The notes under the pieces: model-generated
Database searches by the model: none
What the model saw: the letters and a program-made list of their open reading frames with translations, nothing else
What the model was told of the DNA's origin: nothing
Origin: Actinokineospora baliensis
GTDB lineage: Bacteria; Actinomycetota; Actinomycetes; Mycobacteriales; Pseudonocardiaceae
NCBI RefSeq assembly: GCF_016907695.1
Contig: NZ_JAFBCK010000001.1
Span: forward strand, 434,001 to 498,000
DNA length: 64,000 nucleotides
Direction: 5' to 3'
Translations under genes and position numbers: made by a program
Shown here: positions 16,849 to 26,130 of the stretch, in pieces
Position numbering within the stretch: the first letter of the stretch is position 1
Layout of the letters: the number at the start of each line of letters is the position of its first letter

Positions 16849-19262
16849 GGGGTTTCCTCCAACAGACCAAGAGCGACCAACTCCGCGGCGGAGTGGGTGG
16901 CGCGGTAGCGCTCACCGCCACCAGGCTGCCCGAACCACGGCGCGGACACCGCCCGCCATACGGGCAGCGGCTGCACTACGCGGTAGCGACGGTAGCCCGC
17001 GCTGGCGTGGGCGGGTGGCAGCGACCGGCGAGCGAACCTGGTGCCGTCAGCGCTGAAGACCCGGCCATTGGCGGTGCCGAACCGGTCGAGCACCGTTCCC
17101 TCGGGGAGCACAAGAGCCTCTCCTGGCGCTGCGCCGCCTTCGGGATAGAGCTCGCTGGTGGGCCAGGCGTACTCGGTGCGCCGCTGCGAGTTGGGGTCGA
17201 ACGGGCGGACCAAGAAGCGGCGGTCCCAGTCGCGCTCGTGTATCCCGCCCTGCGGGTCGTAGCTGTGCAGCAGGTCCGGAGCAGTGCGGCCACGGGTTGG
17301 CGCGGCGTGCTGGACCGGGGTGGCGCTGTCAGCCAGTTCGGACTTGGGGTGGTCACCGGGCGGGAAGCGCAGTCCTGCGGCGAAGTCCACGTCCGCCGGG
17401 GGCGGCGCGAGCTGCCGCATGGGCGCGAGCGACGCAGCGGGCATACGCCCGCCCGGGAACATCTGCGACTGCGAGAGGCTCTGCGCGCCCTTGTCCGCGC
17501 GGCCCTTGAACGGGCCGACGACTATAGGCACCACGGCGAAGCCGCCGCCCTCTTCGCGCTTCTCGGCGCTCTTAGCCGGTTGGTCCGGGGCAGCGACGGG
17601 CTGGTCTGGCTGCGGCACTGCGCCGGTGAGCTTGCCTTGACCGAGCGGACTGCCCTTGCCGGACTCCCCGGGCTTGCCGGTCTGCAACGCCTCGGCGATC
17701 CGGTTGGGCTGGGAGTCGGTCTTGGCGGTGAGGTCGGACAGCTTCGCGGCGATCTGCTGCTTGGAGCCCTCCGGCGCCCTGGTGGGCTCGCCGGACCTGA
17801 GCGCGTTCTTCGGTGCGTCGGCTCCCCGGCCGCTCTGGTCGGCGAGCGGTCGACTGGTCGAGTCGCCGACGCGGGCCGCGGTGTTGGCGGCCTTGGCGCC
17901 GGTCTGCGACCGCGTGCCCTCGCCGGTCTTGGCCGCCTGCTCAGCGGCTTTGGCGCCAGGCTCGGCGCGGACCGGCTGGGGCTTCTGCTGCTGCGGGGGC
18001 GGGGCCAACTGCTTGCCGCCACCGGGTGTCTGCGCGGGCACGCCGAGAACGCCAGGAGTGGCTGGGCGCGGGGTCGCGGAGGGCGCGGACGTGCTCGGGA
18101 TGTTCCCGACGATGGGCGTGCCACCCAGGTTCACGCCGGTGAGCCTGCCGCCGAGTGGGTTGCCCGACGGCGGGGCCGCGGTCGTGCCACCGGGCTGCAC
18201 GCCACCGACCGTCGACCCGGCACCGGGAGCGCCACCGGAGGGCTGCCCCACCGGAGCGGAGGTCTGGCTCGGGGCGTCGATGACGGCCGCGGAGGCCGCT
18301 TGGACGGCGTCGACGGGCAACCCGACGTGCGGCGGCTGGGTGGGCACCGGCATGGGCGGTGGCACGTTGGTCGGGATCTCCGGCAGCTGCACCGCAGGAC
18401 CCCCGACCGGCGGCAGCACCGGCTGCGTGTGCGGCGCGGGTGGGGTCTGGATGACCGTGTCGAGCTTCGGCGGGACCACCGGCAGCACGGGGGGCGCCGT
18501 CGCGCCGGGCTTGAGGCCCAGGTCCGCGGCGGACGGGGTGGTGATCTTGCCGTTGGCGATCTGGTTGCCCGCGGCGATCACCGGCTTGGTCACCGTGTCG
18601 ACCAGCGGGACGACGATGTCGCGGATGCCGTGGCCCGCCGCGCCGGTCACGCCGGTCACCACGGTGCTGGCGGCCTGCACGGTCGTGCCGAGCAGCGACA
18701 CGATCCCGCTCCCGATGGCACCGGGGCCCGCGTTGACCAGGTCGTTGGTGAACGTGACGCTCGAGCCGATCGACGCCACGGTGGTGAGCAGCGAGTTCTG
18801 GATGTGCGCGATGTTGGTCGCGATGCCCTTGATCAGCCACGACAGGTTCAGGAGGGCGTTCTCGTTGCCCGCGTCGGCCGCGACCTTGGCGGCGTCCATG
18901 TTCTTGGCCAGCGCCACCAGCTTCTCGACGATCTTCGCCTTGGCGGCGGCGATCTCGTTGGCGGCGTGGTTCAACCGCTCCGCCGCTTCCCGGCAGCCCT
19001 TGGCGGTGGCGTTGAAGTGGCCGTTGTCGCCCCGCACGAAGCGCGACCAGTAGCGCTCGGCGGCGTCGGCGGCGTCACCGTCGAACGCGGACAAGGCGGA
19101 GTGGGCGGCGCTGTCGGCATCGCCTGCCAACGCGGCGATCCGGGTCCCGGCGAGCTCCCAAGCCTTGGCCGTGGCCCGCATCTTGGTCTCATCGCCTTGC
19201 GGCCACCGAACCCCCGTGGCAGCGGCGACGCCAGCCAGCTCGCCGGGCAACTGCATCCCCAT
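16845..19262 (-). CDS. TNT-domain NAD glycohydrolase toxin with WXG-like N-terminus
   Basis: The 805-residue protein has three parts. Residues 1-180 are helical and resemble WXG100/CpnT-type secretion domains. Residues 230-640 are a long Pro/Gly/Ala-rich low-complexity linker. The last 110 residues form a tuberculosis necrotizing toxin domain with YPEGG, GTVLDRFG, RSLPP, PLPV and APWFGQPGGG. The Gln in WFGQPGGG corresponds to a catalytic Gln of the CpnT toxin, so NAD hydrolysis is expected. There is no classical signal peptide; type VII export is the likely route. ATG 19262 has AGGGGG upstream. The gene sits between a WXG-like gene and a candidate immunity gene. Confidence 0.88.
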   Translation of the reverse strand: MGMQLPGELAGVAAATGVRWPQGDETKMRATAKAWELAGTRIAALAGDADSAAHSALSAFDGDAADAAERYWSRFVRGDNGHFNATAKGCREAAERLNHAANEIAAAKAKIVEKLVALAKNMDAAKVAADAGNENALLNLSWLIKGIATNIAHIQNSLLTTVASIGSSVTFTNDLVNAGPGAIGSGIVSLLGTTVQAASTVVTGVTGAAGHGIRDIVVPLVDTVTKPVIAAGNQIANGKITTPSAADLGLKPGATAPPVLPVVPPKLDTVIQTPPAPHTQPVLPPVGGPAVQLPEIPTNVPPPMPVPTQPPHVGLPVDAVQAASAAVIDAPSQTSAPVGQPSGGAPGAGSTVGGVQPGGTTAAPPSGNPLGGRLTGVNLGGTPIVGNIPSTSAPSATPRPATPGVLGVPAQTPGGGKQLAPPPQQQKPQPVRAEPGAKAAEQAAKTGEGTRSQTGAKAANTAARVGDSTSRPLADQSGRGADAPKNALRSGEPTRAPEGSKQQIAAKLSDLTAKTDSQPNRIAEALQTGKPGESGKGSPLGQGKLTGAVPQPDQPVAAPDQPAKSAEKREEGGGFAVVPIVVGPFKGRADKGAQSLSQSQMFPGGRMPAASLAPMRQLAPPPADVDFAAGLRFPPGDHPKSELADSATPVQHAAPTRGRTAPDLLHSYDPQGGIHERDWDRRFLVRPFDPNSQRRTEYAWPTSELYPEGGAAPGEALVLPEGTVLDRFGTANGRVFSADGTRFARRSLPPAHASAGYRRYRVVQPLPVWRAVSAPWFGQPGGGERYRATHSAAELVALGLLEETP

Positions 19263-19271
19263 GAAGTCCCC

Positions 19272-19580
19272 CTAAGCGTCGAGCACGCCGGTGTTGTGGT
19301 CCTCGGTGCGCCTATAGGCGTGGGCTGTTTCGCGGAAGCGGTCGCCGACGTCGTCCAGCTTCCCCGACAGCGCGTTGAGGGCCTTGAGGGTCTGGAGGGC
19401 GGGCCCGGCGTGGGTCGCGGAGAACCGCAGGCCGACGGCATCACCGCCCCAGCAGGCCCCCGTCGAGCTGACCAGGTCGGCCAGCTCGCGGTGAATCGAC
19501 CCCGCTCGCCCGGCCAGTGCGTCGAACTGCCCGGCCCGGTGGGCGAGGCGCTCGCTGTCTGCCTCGAACCTGTCCATCAC
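19272..19580 (-). CDS. WXG100-like ESX-type protein
   Basis: This 102-residue, fully helical protein has the size and two-helix outline of WXG100 proteins. The central turn reads ACWGGDAVG, a WGG variant of the WXG motif. The gene starts inside the YbaB-family stop codon (GTGA overlap) and ends 9 bp before the toxin gene. It is probably a secretion partner of the toxin in a helical hairpin dimer. It lacks an obvious YxxxD/E export signal at its end, so the partner may provide it. Confidence 0.72.
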   Translation of the reverse strand: MMDRFEADSERLAHRAGQFDALAGRAGSIHRELADLVSSTGACWGGDAVGLRFSATHAGPALQTLKALNALSGKLDDVGDRFRETAHAYRRTEDHNTGVLDA

Positions 19581-20002
19581 GGCCTCCCCGCGTCCGGCTC
19601 AAGCCAGGCCACGTTCTCGTAGCTCTCTTCGACGACCGGCGGCGTGATCTCGTCGCGGCGCAGGTCTGCTGTGCCCCGCAACAGGGCCTCCGGGTCCGTT
19701 CCCGCGGGCAGCACCGGCGCGACCGCGTGCCCGGCCGCGCTCGCGGCAAGGGCGTCCGCGGCGGCGATGGTGCGCACGATCACGGCGGCCAGATCGGCGG
19801 GCCGGTACACGCGGTAGGCGTCGTCCCGCAGGTCCAACGCGGTGAGAGCGCCTTGCGCGGACACGGTCGCGGTGACGACGCCGCAGTCGCTGGTCGCGGT
19901 CTCCCTGATCGCCGCCAGCGCCCGGTGCACCTCAGCGAGCTGGTCCCGCCCGCGCCGGTAATCGGCGAGGAGATCCTCGACCTGGGCTCGGTGGTCGGTC
20001 AC
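19577..20002 (-). CDS. YbaB/EbfC family protein
   Basis: 141 residues with the YbaB/EbfC pattern: an N-terminal helix (VEDLLADYRRGRDQL), then the three-strand section VTATVSAQGALTALDL, then the DLAAVIVRTIAAADALA helix. Classical YbaB proteins bind DNA as dimers. The actinobacterial versions in front of WXG100/toxin genes have an unproven role, possibly as chaperone or regulator. I choose GTG 20002 because AGGAGG lies five bases upstream. It is the first gene of the four-gene toxin operon. Confidence 0.8.
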   Translation of the reverse strand: MTDHRAQVEDLLADYRRGRDQLAEVHRALAAIRETATSDCGVVTATVSAQGALTALDLRDDAYRVYRPADLAAVIVRTIAAADALAASAAGHAVAPVLPAGTDPEALLRGTADLRRDEITPPVVEESYENVAWLEPDAGRP

Positions 20003-20217
20003 CACGACCTCCTCCGCGTCATCGGCAGTCACCGGGCTCGCGTTGGACGCGACACCCCCGGGCCAGGTTCCCACTCGACCCGATGATCACGCCAACCCCA
20101 CCCGGGGCAGTCGTCACCACGGGTCGCACCGTAACGGTCACTCAGCGCGCTGGGGTCGAGTTGACCCAACTGTGCCCGGTTGTCCTACGCCGCTACCGAT
20201 CGGCGTTAGGCGTTAAG

Positions 20218-21159
20218 TCAACCGCGTAGAGCTTGAACCACCCGGGATGGCGCTGGGCGGCCTAGCTGGGCAGCCATCCACACGCTGGTGTCAGCGAGCT
20301 TGTCCAAGTCGACGCCGGTCTTGATGCCGAGACCGTCGAGCATCCACACGAGGTCCTCGGTGGCGAGGTTGCCGGTAGCCGACTCGGCGTAAGGGCAGCC
20401 ACCGAGGCCCCCAGCGGAAGAGTCGACCGTGGTGACACCGAGGCGCAGCGCAGCGAGCGTGTTGGACAGGGCTTGGCCGTAGGTGTCGTGGAAGTGGACC
20501 GCGATATCGCCTATAGGCACGCCCGCACCGGAAGCCGCGGCGATGACTGCCTCTACCTGGCCAGGGGTCGCGACGCCAATGGTGTCGCCAAGGGAGAGCT
20601 GCCCGCAGCCCATGTCCATCAACCGTTTGCCTACGGCAGCAACCTGGTCGGGGGCTACCGGCCCTTCCCAAGGGTCGCCGAAGCACATAGAGACGTACGC
20701 CCGCACATCAAGGCCCTCAGCACGGGCGCGGGTGACCACCGGCTCGAACATGGCGAACTGCTCGTCGAGGGTGCGGTTGAGGTTGCGTTTGGCGAAGGTC
20801 TCCGTGGCGCTGCCGAAGATCGCGATATGCCGGACACCCGCGGCGAGCGCGCGATCCAAACCGCGCTCGTTGGGCACCAGGACGGGGTAACTAACGCCTT
20901 CGGCTTGGGTAAGACCGGCGAGGAGGTCCTCGGCGTCAGCCAGCTGCGGGACCCACTTGGGGTGCACGAAGCTGGTCGCCTCCAGCACACCCAGGCCCGC
21001 TTCGGCCAACCGCGCCAAGAACTCCAGCTTCACGTCGACCGGGACGACAGTGCTCTCGTTCTGCAGCCCGTCGCGCGCGCCGACCTCCCAGATCGTCACC
21101 CGCTCCGGCAGGCCACCGGCACCGACCACTGCGGGCAGGCCCACCTCGCGTGCCCCCAC
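20218..21159 (-). CDS. Hydroxymethylglutaryl-CoA lyase
   Basis: A TIM-barrel lyase of about 313 residues that cleaves HMG-CoA to acetoacetate and acetyl-CoA in leucine and ketone body catabolism. The metal-site signature GARDGLQNE near the N-terminus, FVHPKWVPQLAD, the HFHDTYG metal ligand segment and the GGLGGCPYA catalytic cysteine loop are all present. I place the start at GTG 21159, one base after the PH-protein stop, which gives the usual family length. Longer in-frame readings overlap that gene. It is a reasonable partner for the acyl-CoA dehydrogenase and carboxylase genes of this window. Confidence 0.9.
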   Translation of the reverse strand: MGAREVGLPAVVGAGGLPERVTIWEVGARDGLQNESTVVPVDVKLEFLARLAEAGLGVLEATSFVHPKWVPQLADAEDLLAGLTQAEGVSYPVLVPNERGLDRALAAGVRHIAIFGSATETFAKRNLNRTLDEQFAMFEPVVTRARAEGLDVRAYVSMCFGDPWEGPVAPDQVAAVGKRLMDMGCGQLSLGDTIGVATPGQVEAVIAAASGAGVPIGDIAVHFHDTYGQALSNTLAALRLGVTTVDSSAGGLGGCPYAESATGNLATEDLVWMLDGLGIKTGVDLDKLADTSVWMAAQLGRPAPSRVVQALRG

Positions 21160-21160
21160 G

Positions 21161-21703
21161 TCAGCGCCGTCCCGGCTCGGGGTGGTCCCCTTCGCGCGGG
21201 GCACGACCGAAGTCGTCGTACGGGTTGTCGTTGACCTCGCGGTAGAGCAGCGTGTGCACCTTCTCCACGTTCGGGATGTCGTCGAACTCCAGCGGTTCCT
21301 GCGAGCTGGACTCGATGATCAGGGTGCCGCAGCCGACGATCCGGTCCACCAGGCCGTGCTCGAACCGCACGCTGCTGATCCGCGCCAGCGGGATGTCGAT
21401 ACCGGTGCGCTTGATGACGCCCATCCGGAACATCACCCGGTCGGTGGTGACGATGAAGTGCGTGGTCCGCCAGCGCACGAACGGGGCCAGGAAGCCCCAG
21501 ACGACGACCATCAGGGCGACCGCGCCGATGATGATCCAGGCGATGGTCGCCCAGGACAGGTCCTGGGCCAGGATCGCCAGCCAGATGCCGCCCGCGAGGG
21601 TGACCAGGAGCAGCAGGTACGGCAGCAGCAGCATCTTCCAGTGCGGGTGCCGGTGGAGCACGACCTGCTCGCCTTCGCTGAGCACGTCATCGGGGTATGC
21701 CAC
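21161..21703 (-). CDS. PH domain-containing membrane protein (bPH2/DUF304)
   Basis: This 180-residue protein has two adjacent transmembrane helices (LLLPYLLLLVTLAGGIWLAIL and WIIIGAVALMVVVWGFL) followed by a bacterial PH domain, with TTDRVMFRMGVIKRTGIDIPL and IPNVEKVHTLL. GTG 21703 has GGGAGG five bases upstream. The homologue lies next to birA in mycobacteria (Rv3278c), so this is a backbone gene of unknown role. Its stop is one base from the start chosen for HMG-CoA lyase. Confidence 0.85.
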   Translation of the reverse strand: MAYPDDVLSEGEQVVLHRHPHWKMLLLPYLLLLVTLAGGIWLAILAQDLSWATIAWIIIGAVALMVVVWGFLAPFVRWRTTHFIVTTDRVMFRMGVIKRTGIDIPLARISSVRFEHGLVDRIVGCGTLIIESSSQEPLEFDDIPNVEKVHTLLYREVNDNPYDDFGRAPREGDHPEPGRR

Positions 21704-21788
21704 GATGTCCTCCCGATCTTCACTGGTGACGGCGCTACCGTACTCGGCGAGGGACCTCCCGGGCGTCACGGAGTGGTGAACTCGGGAA

Positions 21789-22580
21789 TCAGGCCCCCGG
21801 ACGCACGTGCACGACGTCTCCCGCGGACAACGTGCGGGCGGTGCCGCCGACGTCCACGACCAAACGCCCGTCCCCGTCGATGTCGGTGGCCAGTGCCTGC
21901 AGGCTGGTCCCGTCCGGCAGCTCGACCCGCACCCGTTGGCCCAAGGTCGCGCAGCTAGCGCGGTACTCGGCAAGCAGCCCGGATGTCACCAGGTCGCCCT
22001 GGGCTCCGCGCCACGACCGCTCGGCCTCGTCGAACGCCCTAAGAAGAGCGATCGCCACCTCAGTGCGATCCGCTGTACTGCCCTCTTGGGTGAGTGAGGT
22101 GGCAGCGAGCCCACCAGGGCCTACTGGAACGTCAGCGGGAAGAGGCGCGACGTTGAGCCCGATACCGAGGACCACTGCCTGACCGCTTACCTCCGCTAGG
22201 ACGCCCGCGCACTTGGCCGGCTCCGCGCCCGCGAGGAGGTCGTTAGGCCACTTGAGTGAAGCGATGACCCCTAGATGGCGAGCGGTCCGGATAAGGGCGA
22301 CCCCAGCGACCAGGGCGAGAGATCCGTACCGGGCAACTGGAACACCGGCGGGCCGGAGCAAGACGCTGAGGTAGATACCGGAGGCAGGCGGAGACACCCA
22401 GTCGCGAGCACGCCTCCCGCGCCCTGCGGTCTGCTGCTCAGCGAGAAGAACAGTCCGGTCAGCAGCGCTGTCAGCGACGGCCACCAGGTCAGCGTTGGTG
22501 GAGCCGGTTGAGTCGACTACGTCCACCGCCGCGTAAGAGCCCAAGGCCGCGCGCAGTGCCTCAACGTCGAGTGCTGCCAT
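21789..22580 (-). CDS. birA: Biotin--[acetyl-CoA-carboxylase] ligase
   Basis: The 263-residue ligase makes biotinyl-AMP and attaches biotin to the carrier lysine of acyl-CoA carboxylase. The adenylation loop GRGRRARDW, the KWPNDLL motif and the C-terminal SH3-like domain are visible. There is no N-terminal DNA-binding domain, so it is the non-repressor (group I) type. ATG 22580 follows TACCCT by seven bases, implying a leaderless mRNA. The gene is divergent from accD5, whose product works with the biotinylated AccA3. Confidence 0.93.
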   Translation of the reverse strand: MAALDVEALRAALGSYAAVDVVDSTGSTNADLVAVADSAADRTVLLAEQQTAGRGRRARDWVSPPASGIYLSVLLRPAGVPVARYGSLALVAGVALIRTARHLGVIASLKWPNDLLAGAEPAKCAGVLAEVSGQAVVLGIGLNVAPLPADVPVGPGGLAATSLTQEGSTADRTEVAIALLRAFDEAERSWRGAQGDLVTSGLLAEYRASCATLGQRVRVELPDGTSLQALATDIDGDGRLVVDVGGTARTLSAGDVVHVRPGA

Positions 22581-22587
22581 GCGCCCA

Positions 22588-22593
22588 AGGGTA
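22588..22593 (-). promoter_or_regulatory. -10 element of birA
   Basis: TACCCT on the minus strand is followed by seven bases and the ATG of birA. No ribosome-binding site is present. Confidence 0.55.
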
Positions 22594-22734
22594 GAGCCGA
22601 CCCCCTGACCCGGCTGGTCGGAGCGGAACAACCGGGCGGGGGCGGCCAGGTCAACACTGCGATCTCAACCGCACTAGAGGTCAAGAGCTTGTGGTGTGCC
22701 CTACGCCTCGCCCCTGCGGGCACCCGTCGGTCGC

Positions 22735-22740
22735 TAGGCT
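22735..22740 (+). promoter_or_regulatory. -10 element of accD5
   Basis: TAGGCT ends eight bases before ATG 22749. The same hexamer precedes three other starts in this window at seven bases. Confidence 0.55.
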
Positions 22741-22748
22741 GCCGGTCC

Positions 22749-24386
22749 ATGAGCAGCGCGACGGAGCCGACGGGCGTGCCCAGCGAAGGCGAGCCGGACA
22801 TCCACACCACGGCGGGCAAGCTGGCCGACCTCTACCGGCGCTACGACGAGGCCGTGCACGCGGGCTCGGCGCGCGCGGTCGAGAAGCAGCACGCCAAGGG
22901 CAAGAAGACCGCCCGCGAGCGGATCGACATGCTGCTCGACCCCGGCAGCTTCGTCGAGCTCGACGAGCTCGCCAGGCACCGGTCGACCAACTTCGGCCTG
23001 GAGAAGAACCGCCCCTACGGCGACGGCGTCGTCACCGGCTACGGCACGGTCGACGGCCGCCCGGTGTGCGTGTTCAGCCAGGACGTGACCGTCTTCGGCG
23101 GGTCGCTCGGCCAGGTGTACGGGGAGAAGATCGTCAAGGTGATGGACCTGGCGATCAAGACCGGCAGCCCGATCGTCGGCATCAACGAGGGCGGCGGCGC
23201 GCGCATCCAGGAGGGCGTGGTCTCCCTCGGCCTCTACGGCGAGATCTTCCGCCGCAACACGCTGGCCTCCGGGGTCATCCCGCAGATCTCGCTGATCATG
23301 GGCGCCAACGCGGGCGGGCACGTGTACTCGCCCGCGCTGACCGACTTCATCGTGATGGTCGACCAGACCTCGCAGATGTTCATCACCGGCCCCGACGTGG
23401 TCAAGACGGTCACCGGCGAGGAGGTGACGCTGGAGGAGCTCGGCGGCGCGCGCACCCACAACACGAAGTCCGGCGTCGCCCACTACATGGGTGCCGACGA
23501 GGACGACGCGATCGCCTACGTCAAGGAACTGCTGTCGTTCCTGCCGTCGAACAACCTGTCCGAGCCCCCGGTCTTCCCCGGCTTCGTGGGTGACGGGTCC
23601 GTGGTCGAGGACCTCACCGACGGCGACCGCGAGCTCGACACCCTCATCCCGGACTCGGCGAACCAGCCCTACGACATCCACGAGGTCATCACCCGCGTCG
23701 TGGACGACGGCGAGTTCCTCGAGGTGCACCCGCTGTTCGCCCCCAACATCGTCGTCGGCTTCGGCCGGGTCGAGGGCCGCAGCGTCGGCGTGGTCGCCAA
23801 CCAGCCCACCCAGTTCGCGGGCTGCCTGGACATCGACGCCTCCGAGAAGGCCGCCCGCTTCGTGCGGACCTGCGACGCGTTCAACATCCCGGTCCTGACC
23901 TTCGTCGACGTCCCCGGCTTCCTCCCCGGCACCGACCAGGAGTTCGACGGCATCATCCGCCGCGGCGCCAAGCTCATCTACGCCTACGCCGAGGCCACCG
24001 TCCCCCTGGTCACGGTCATCACCCGCAAGGCATACGGCGGCGCCTACGACGTCATGGGCTCCAAGCACCTGGGTGCCGACATCAACCTGGCCTGGCCCAC
24101 AGCCCAGATCGCCGTCATGGGCGCCTCAGGCGCGTCCAACATCCTCCACCGCAAGACGTTGAAGGCCGCCCTGGACGCGGGCGAGGACGTCGACGCACTG
24201 CGCGCCAAGCTGGACCGCGAGTACGAGGACACCCTCCTCAACCCCTACGTAGCCGCCGAACGCGGCTACGTCGACTCCGTGATCCCGCCCTCGCACACCC
24301 GCGGCTACGTCGCCCGGGCACTGCGCATGCTGGCCGACAAGCGCGAATCCCTACCCCCGAAGAAGCACGGCAACATCCCCCTGTGA
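22749..24386 (+). CDS. accD5: Acyl-CoA (propionyl-CoA) carboxylase beta subunit
   Basis: Carboxyltransferase subunit of 545 residues that moves CO2 from biotin to acyl-CoA. The N-terminal crotonase-type half has [14 protein letters not shown] and [17 protein letters not shown]. The oxyanion-hole glycines are in [12 protein letters not shown], and the second half has [14 protein letters not shown] and [11 protein letters not shown]. The length and the birA-accD-accE-maf order match AccD5 of mycobacteria, which prefers propionyl-CoA. The ATG is set by the -10 element eight bases upstream. The stop overlaps an alternative start of the epsilon gene. Confidence 0.94.
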   Translation: MSSATEPTGVPSEGEPDIHTTAGKLADLYRRYDEAVHAGSARAVEKQHAKGKKTARERIDMLLDPGSFVELDELARHRSTNFGLEKNRPYGDGVVTGYGTVDGRPVCVFSQDVTVFGGSLGQVYGEKIVKVMDLAIKTGSPIVGINEGGGARIQEGVVSLGLYGEIFRRNTLASGVIPQISLIMGANAGGHVYSPALTDFIVMVDQTSQMFITGPDVVKTVTGEEVTLEELGGARTHNTKSGVAHYMGADEDDAIAYVKELLSFLPSNNLSEPPVFPGFVGDGSVVEDLTDGDRELDTLIPDSANQPYDIHEVITRVVDDGEFLEVHPLFAPNIVVGFGRVEGRSVGVVANQPTQFAGCLDIDASEKAARFVRTCDAFNIPVLTFVDVPGFLPGTDQEFDGIIRRGAKLIYAYAEATVPLVTVITRKAYGGAYDVMGSKHLGADINLAWPTAQIAVMGASGASNILHRKTLKAALDAGEDVDALRAKLDREYEDTLLNPYVAAERGYVDSVIPPSHTRGYVARALRMLADKRESLPPKKHGNIPL

Positions 24387-24400
24387 ACTTGGAGGAGCGC

Positions 24401-24619
24401 GTGACCACGGAGGAGAACCGCCCTCTACTGCGCGTGGTCCGAGGCAACCCGGACCCGGCAGAACTGGCAGCCCTGACGGTGGTGCTGGCCGCCGCATCCG
24501 GGGCGCCCGCCGAGGCACCCACCCCGGCCCCGAGCGCCTGGGCCTCCCCCTCGGCCTTGGTCCGGCGTCCGCTGAACCCGGGCCCGGGAGCCTGGCGGAC
24601 GTCTGGCTTCCCTCGCTGA
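24401..24619 (+). CDS. accE5: Acyl-CoA carboxylase epsilon subunit
   Basis: A small protein (72 residues) of the AccE/PccE family that binds and stabilises the AccA/AccD holoenzyme of actinobacteria. The hallmark is LLRVVRGNPDPAELAALTVVLAA at residues 9-31, followed by a Pro/Ala-rich linker and a C-terminal W plus GPGAWRTSGFPR tail. I choose GTG 24401 because GGAGG lies five bases upstream. GTG 24383 overlaps the accD5 stop and is the alternative. A strong terminator follows. Confidence 0.88.
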   Translation: MTTEENRPLLRVVRGNPDPAELAALTVVLAAASGAPAEAPTPAPSAWASPSALVRRPLNPGPGAWRTSGFPR

Positions 24620-24623
24620 CCCC

Positions 24624-24653
24624 CTGTGCCCCGGCATCCGTGCCGGGGCACAG
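24624..24653. terminator. Bidirectional terminator between accE and a convergent small gene
   Basis: A perfect 13-bp stem (CTGTGCCCCGGCA) with a 4-base loop lies between the ends of two convergent genes. Confidence 0.8.
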
Positions 24654-24661
24654 GCAGTGCC

Positions 24662-24835
24662 CTAAACAGCCAGTTCGGTGGCCGCAGCGCTGGCGGCCTC
24701 GATCAACTGGCCCAGGCCGCGCTGGGTCAGCACGAGGTCGAGTTGATCACCGAACCGCAGGTACACGTCATCGTGTCCGTGGATCACGTGGCTGACCTCG
24801 GAGTCGACCTTCACCCAGATGTTCACCGTCTGCAT
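24662..24835 (-). CDS. Small conserved-type protein beside an XRE regulator
   Basis: This 57-residue acidic protein is unrecognised. It begins MQTVNIWVKVDSEVSHVIHG, has a beta-rich first half and ends in a helix (RGLGQLIEAASAAATELAV). GGAAGG lies six bases before the ATG. The gene is divergent from the XRE regulator, 178 bp away. Actinomycetes often pair XRE regulators with a small partner protein; whether this is such a pair cannot be told from the window. Confidence 0.65.
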   Translation of the reverse strand: MQTVNIWVKVDSEVSHVIHGHDDVYLRFGDQLDLVLTQRGLGQLIEAASAAATELAV

Positions 24836-25013
24836 CGTGCGCCTTCCGTTCTCGGTGGGCGGCCAGTCGCGCGCCCACCTCGACCCAAGCGGCTCCTGAC
24901 CGCCCCGCACCACGGCGTTCCTGACGCGGTTCTGTGGCATTGGCGCGCTGGCCAGCACCTTTCCAGCCGTAGATCGGTTACCGTCGGAGAGCGGACAGTG
25001 ACCGGGAGGGGTT

Positions 25014-26120
25014 GTGTCGAGCAAGCGCAAGGAACTGGCGGACACCAGGAAGGCCGCAGGGTTGAGCCAGGAGGAACTGGCGAGGCGCCTCGGGGTGGAT
25101 CGCACAACGGTGACCCGGTGGGAGACGGCGGAGAGCAGCCCGCAACCGTGGATCCGGCCGAAGCTGGCGCGGGCACTCGGCGTCACGCCACGCGGTCTGG
25201 ATTCACTGCTTAAGGACACAGCGCCCCGCATAGAGGCACCCGGCGGCGAGGGGCCGATCACTGAGGCCTACGTGGACTGGTTGCGCCAGCATGTCCGGCA
25301 ACTGCTCCTGCTCGACGCCCAGTTCGGGGGCAATGAAGCTAGCGGCCAGGCCGTGCGCCTACTGCGAAGCGCGGTGCGGCGCATAGGGGTCGACTCGTGC
25401 CCGCAGCCGTTGTGGCGGGACCTTATGCGGGCCGTGGGTGAGTTGGCTGAGGTTGCTGGGTGGCTGCTCTATGACGCGGATCAGCAGGACGCTAGTCGGC
25501 GGTTGAGTTTGGAGGCTCTGCACTACCTGCGGCTGGCGGGCGACAGGGAGCTTGAGCTGCTCACGTTGCAGAACCTCTCTATGCAGGCCGAGTACCTAGG
25601 GCGCACTGGTGAGGCCCTGCAGATCTGCGACGCCGTGCTTGATGGCACCTTGTCCGGGCGGGTACGGGGGCTGTTCCTCGGTCGGCAGGCTCATGCGCTG
25701 GCCAAGCGCGGGCAGCACAGCGAGGCGGCGCGGAGGCTCAGCGAAGCGCGGGCGACGCTTGAGGACGATGGGCCTGGGTGGGCGTATTGGGTGGATGAGC
25801 GGCAGTTCGCGTGGTTCGAGGGGATGCTCGGGATCGAGAGGGGCGACTTCGACCATGCCGCTGGGGTGTTCGCGGAGGCGTTGGCGAGTACGCCGCCGGA
25901 GAGGGTGCGGGGGGCGTTCAGCAGGTCGGTGTACCTGTTGGACTGTCTGGTCCGCGCGGGGGACGTCAAAGAGGCCGAGCGTCTAGTGCCTGACGTGGCT
26001 GCGCGGGTCGGCGAGGTGGGGTCGGGGCGGACGGTGGCATTGTTGCGCGGTGTGGCTAAGAGGGCCGAGCTTGGTGGGGGTGGGGACCTGGCGGGGTTGG
26101 TGCGGGAAAGCGGGCTTTAG
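25014..26120 (+). CDS. XRE-family regulator with helical-repeat C-terminus
   Basis: The 368-residue protein has an N-terminal helix-turn-helix (residues 8-60: RKAAGLSQEELARRLGVDRT, then TRWETAESSPQP). The rest is alpha-helical with TPR-like spacing, including EALHYLRLAGDRELELLTLQ and RQAHALAKRGQHSEAARRLS. This layout is shared by actinomycete regulators that sense peptides or small molecules through the repeat domain. GTG 25014 has GGGAGG close upstream. The TAG stop is part of the -10 element of the exporter gene that follows, so it may control that gene. Confidence 0.85.
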   Translation: MSSKRKELADTRKAAGLSQEELARRLGVDRTTVTRWETAESSPQPWIRPKLARALGVTPRGLDSLLKDTAPRIEAPGGEGPITEAYVDWLRQHVRQLLLLDAQFGGNEASGQAVRLLRSAVRRIGVDSCPQPLWRDLMRAVGELAEVAGWLLYDADQQDASRRLSLEALHYLRLAGDRELELLTLQNLSMQAEYLGRTGEALQICDAVLDGTLSGRVRGLFLGRQAHALAKRGQHSEAARRLSEARATLEDDGPGWAYWVDERQFAWFEGMLGIERGDFDHAAGVFAEALASTPPERVRGAFSRSVYLLDCLVRAGDVKEAERLVPDVAARVGEVGSGRTVALLRGVAKRAELGGGGDLAGLVRESGL

Positions 26121-26123
26121 GCT
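26118..26123 (+). promoter_or_regulatory. -10 element of the MFS gene, overlapping the upstream stop codon
   Basis: TAGGCT begins with the TAG stop of the XRE gene and ends seven bases before GTG 26131. Confidence 0.55.
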
Positions 26124-26130
26124 TTGCCCC

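Noticed and set aside
17656..19053. Long plus-strand open frame of 465 codons opposite the toxin gene
   Set aside because: High GC opens antisense frames. It has no ribosome-binding site or recognisable domain, and the minus strand encodes a clear TNT protein.
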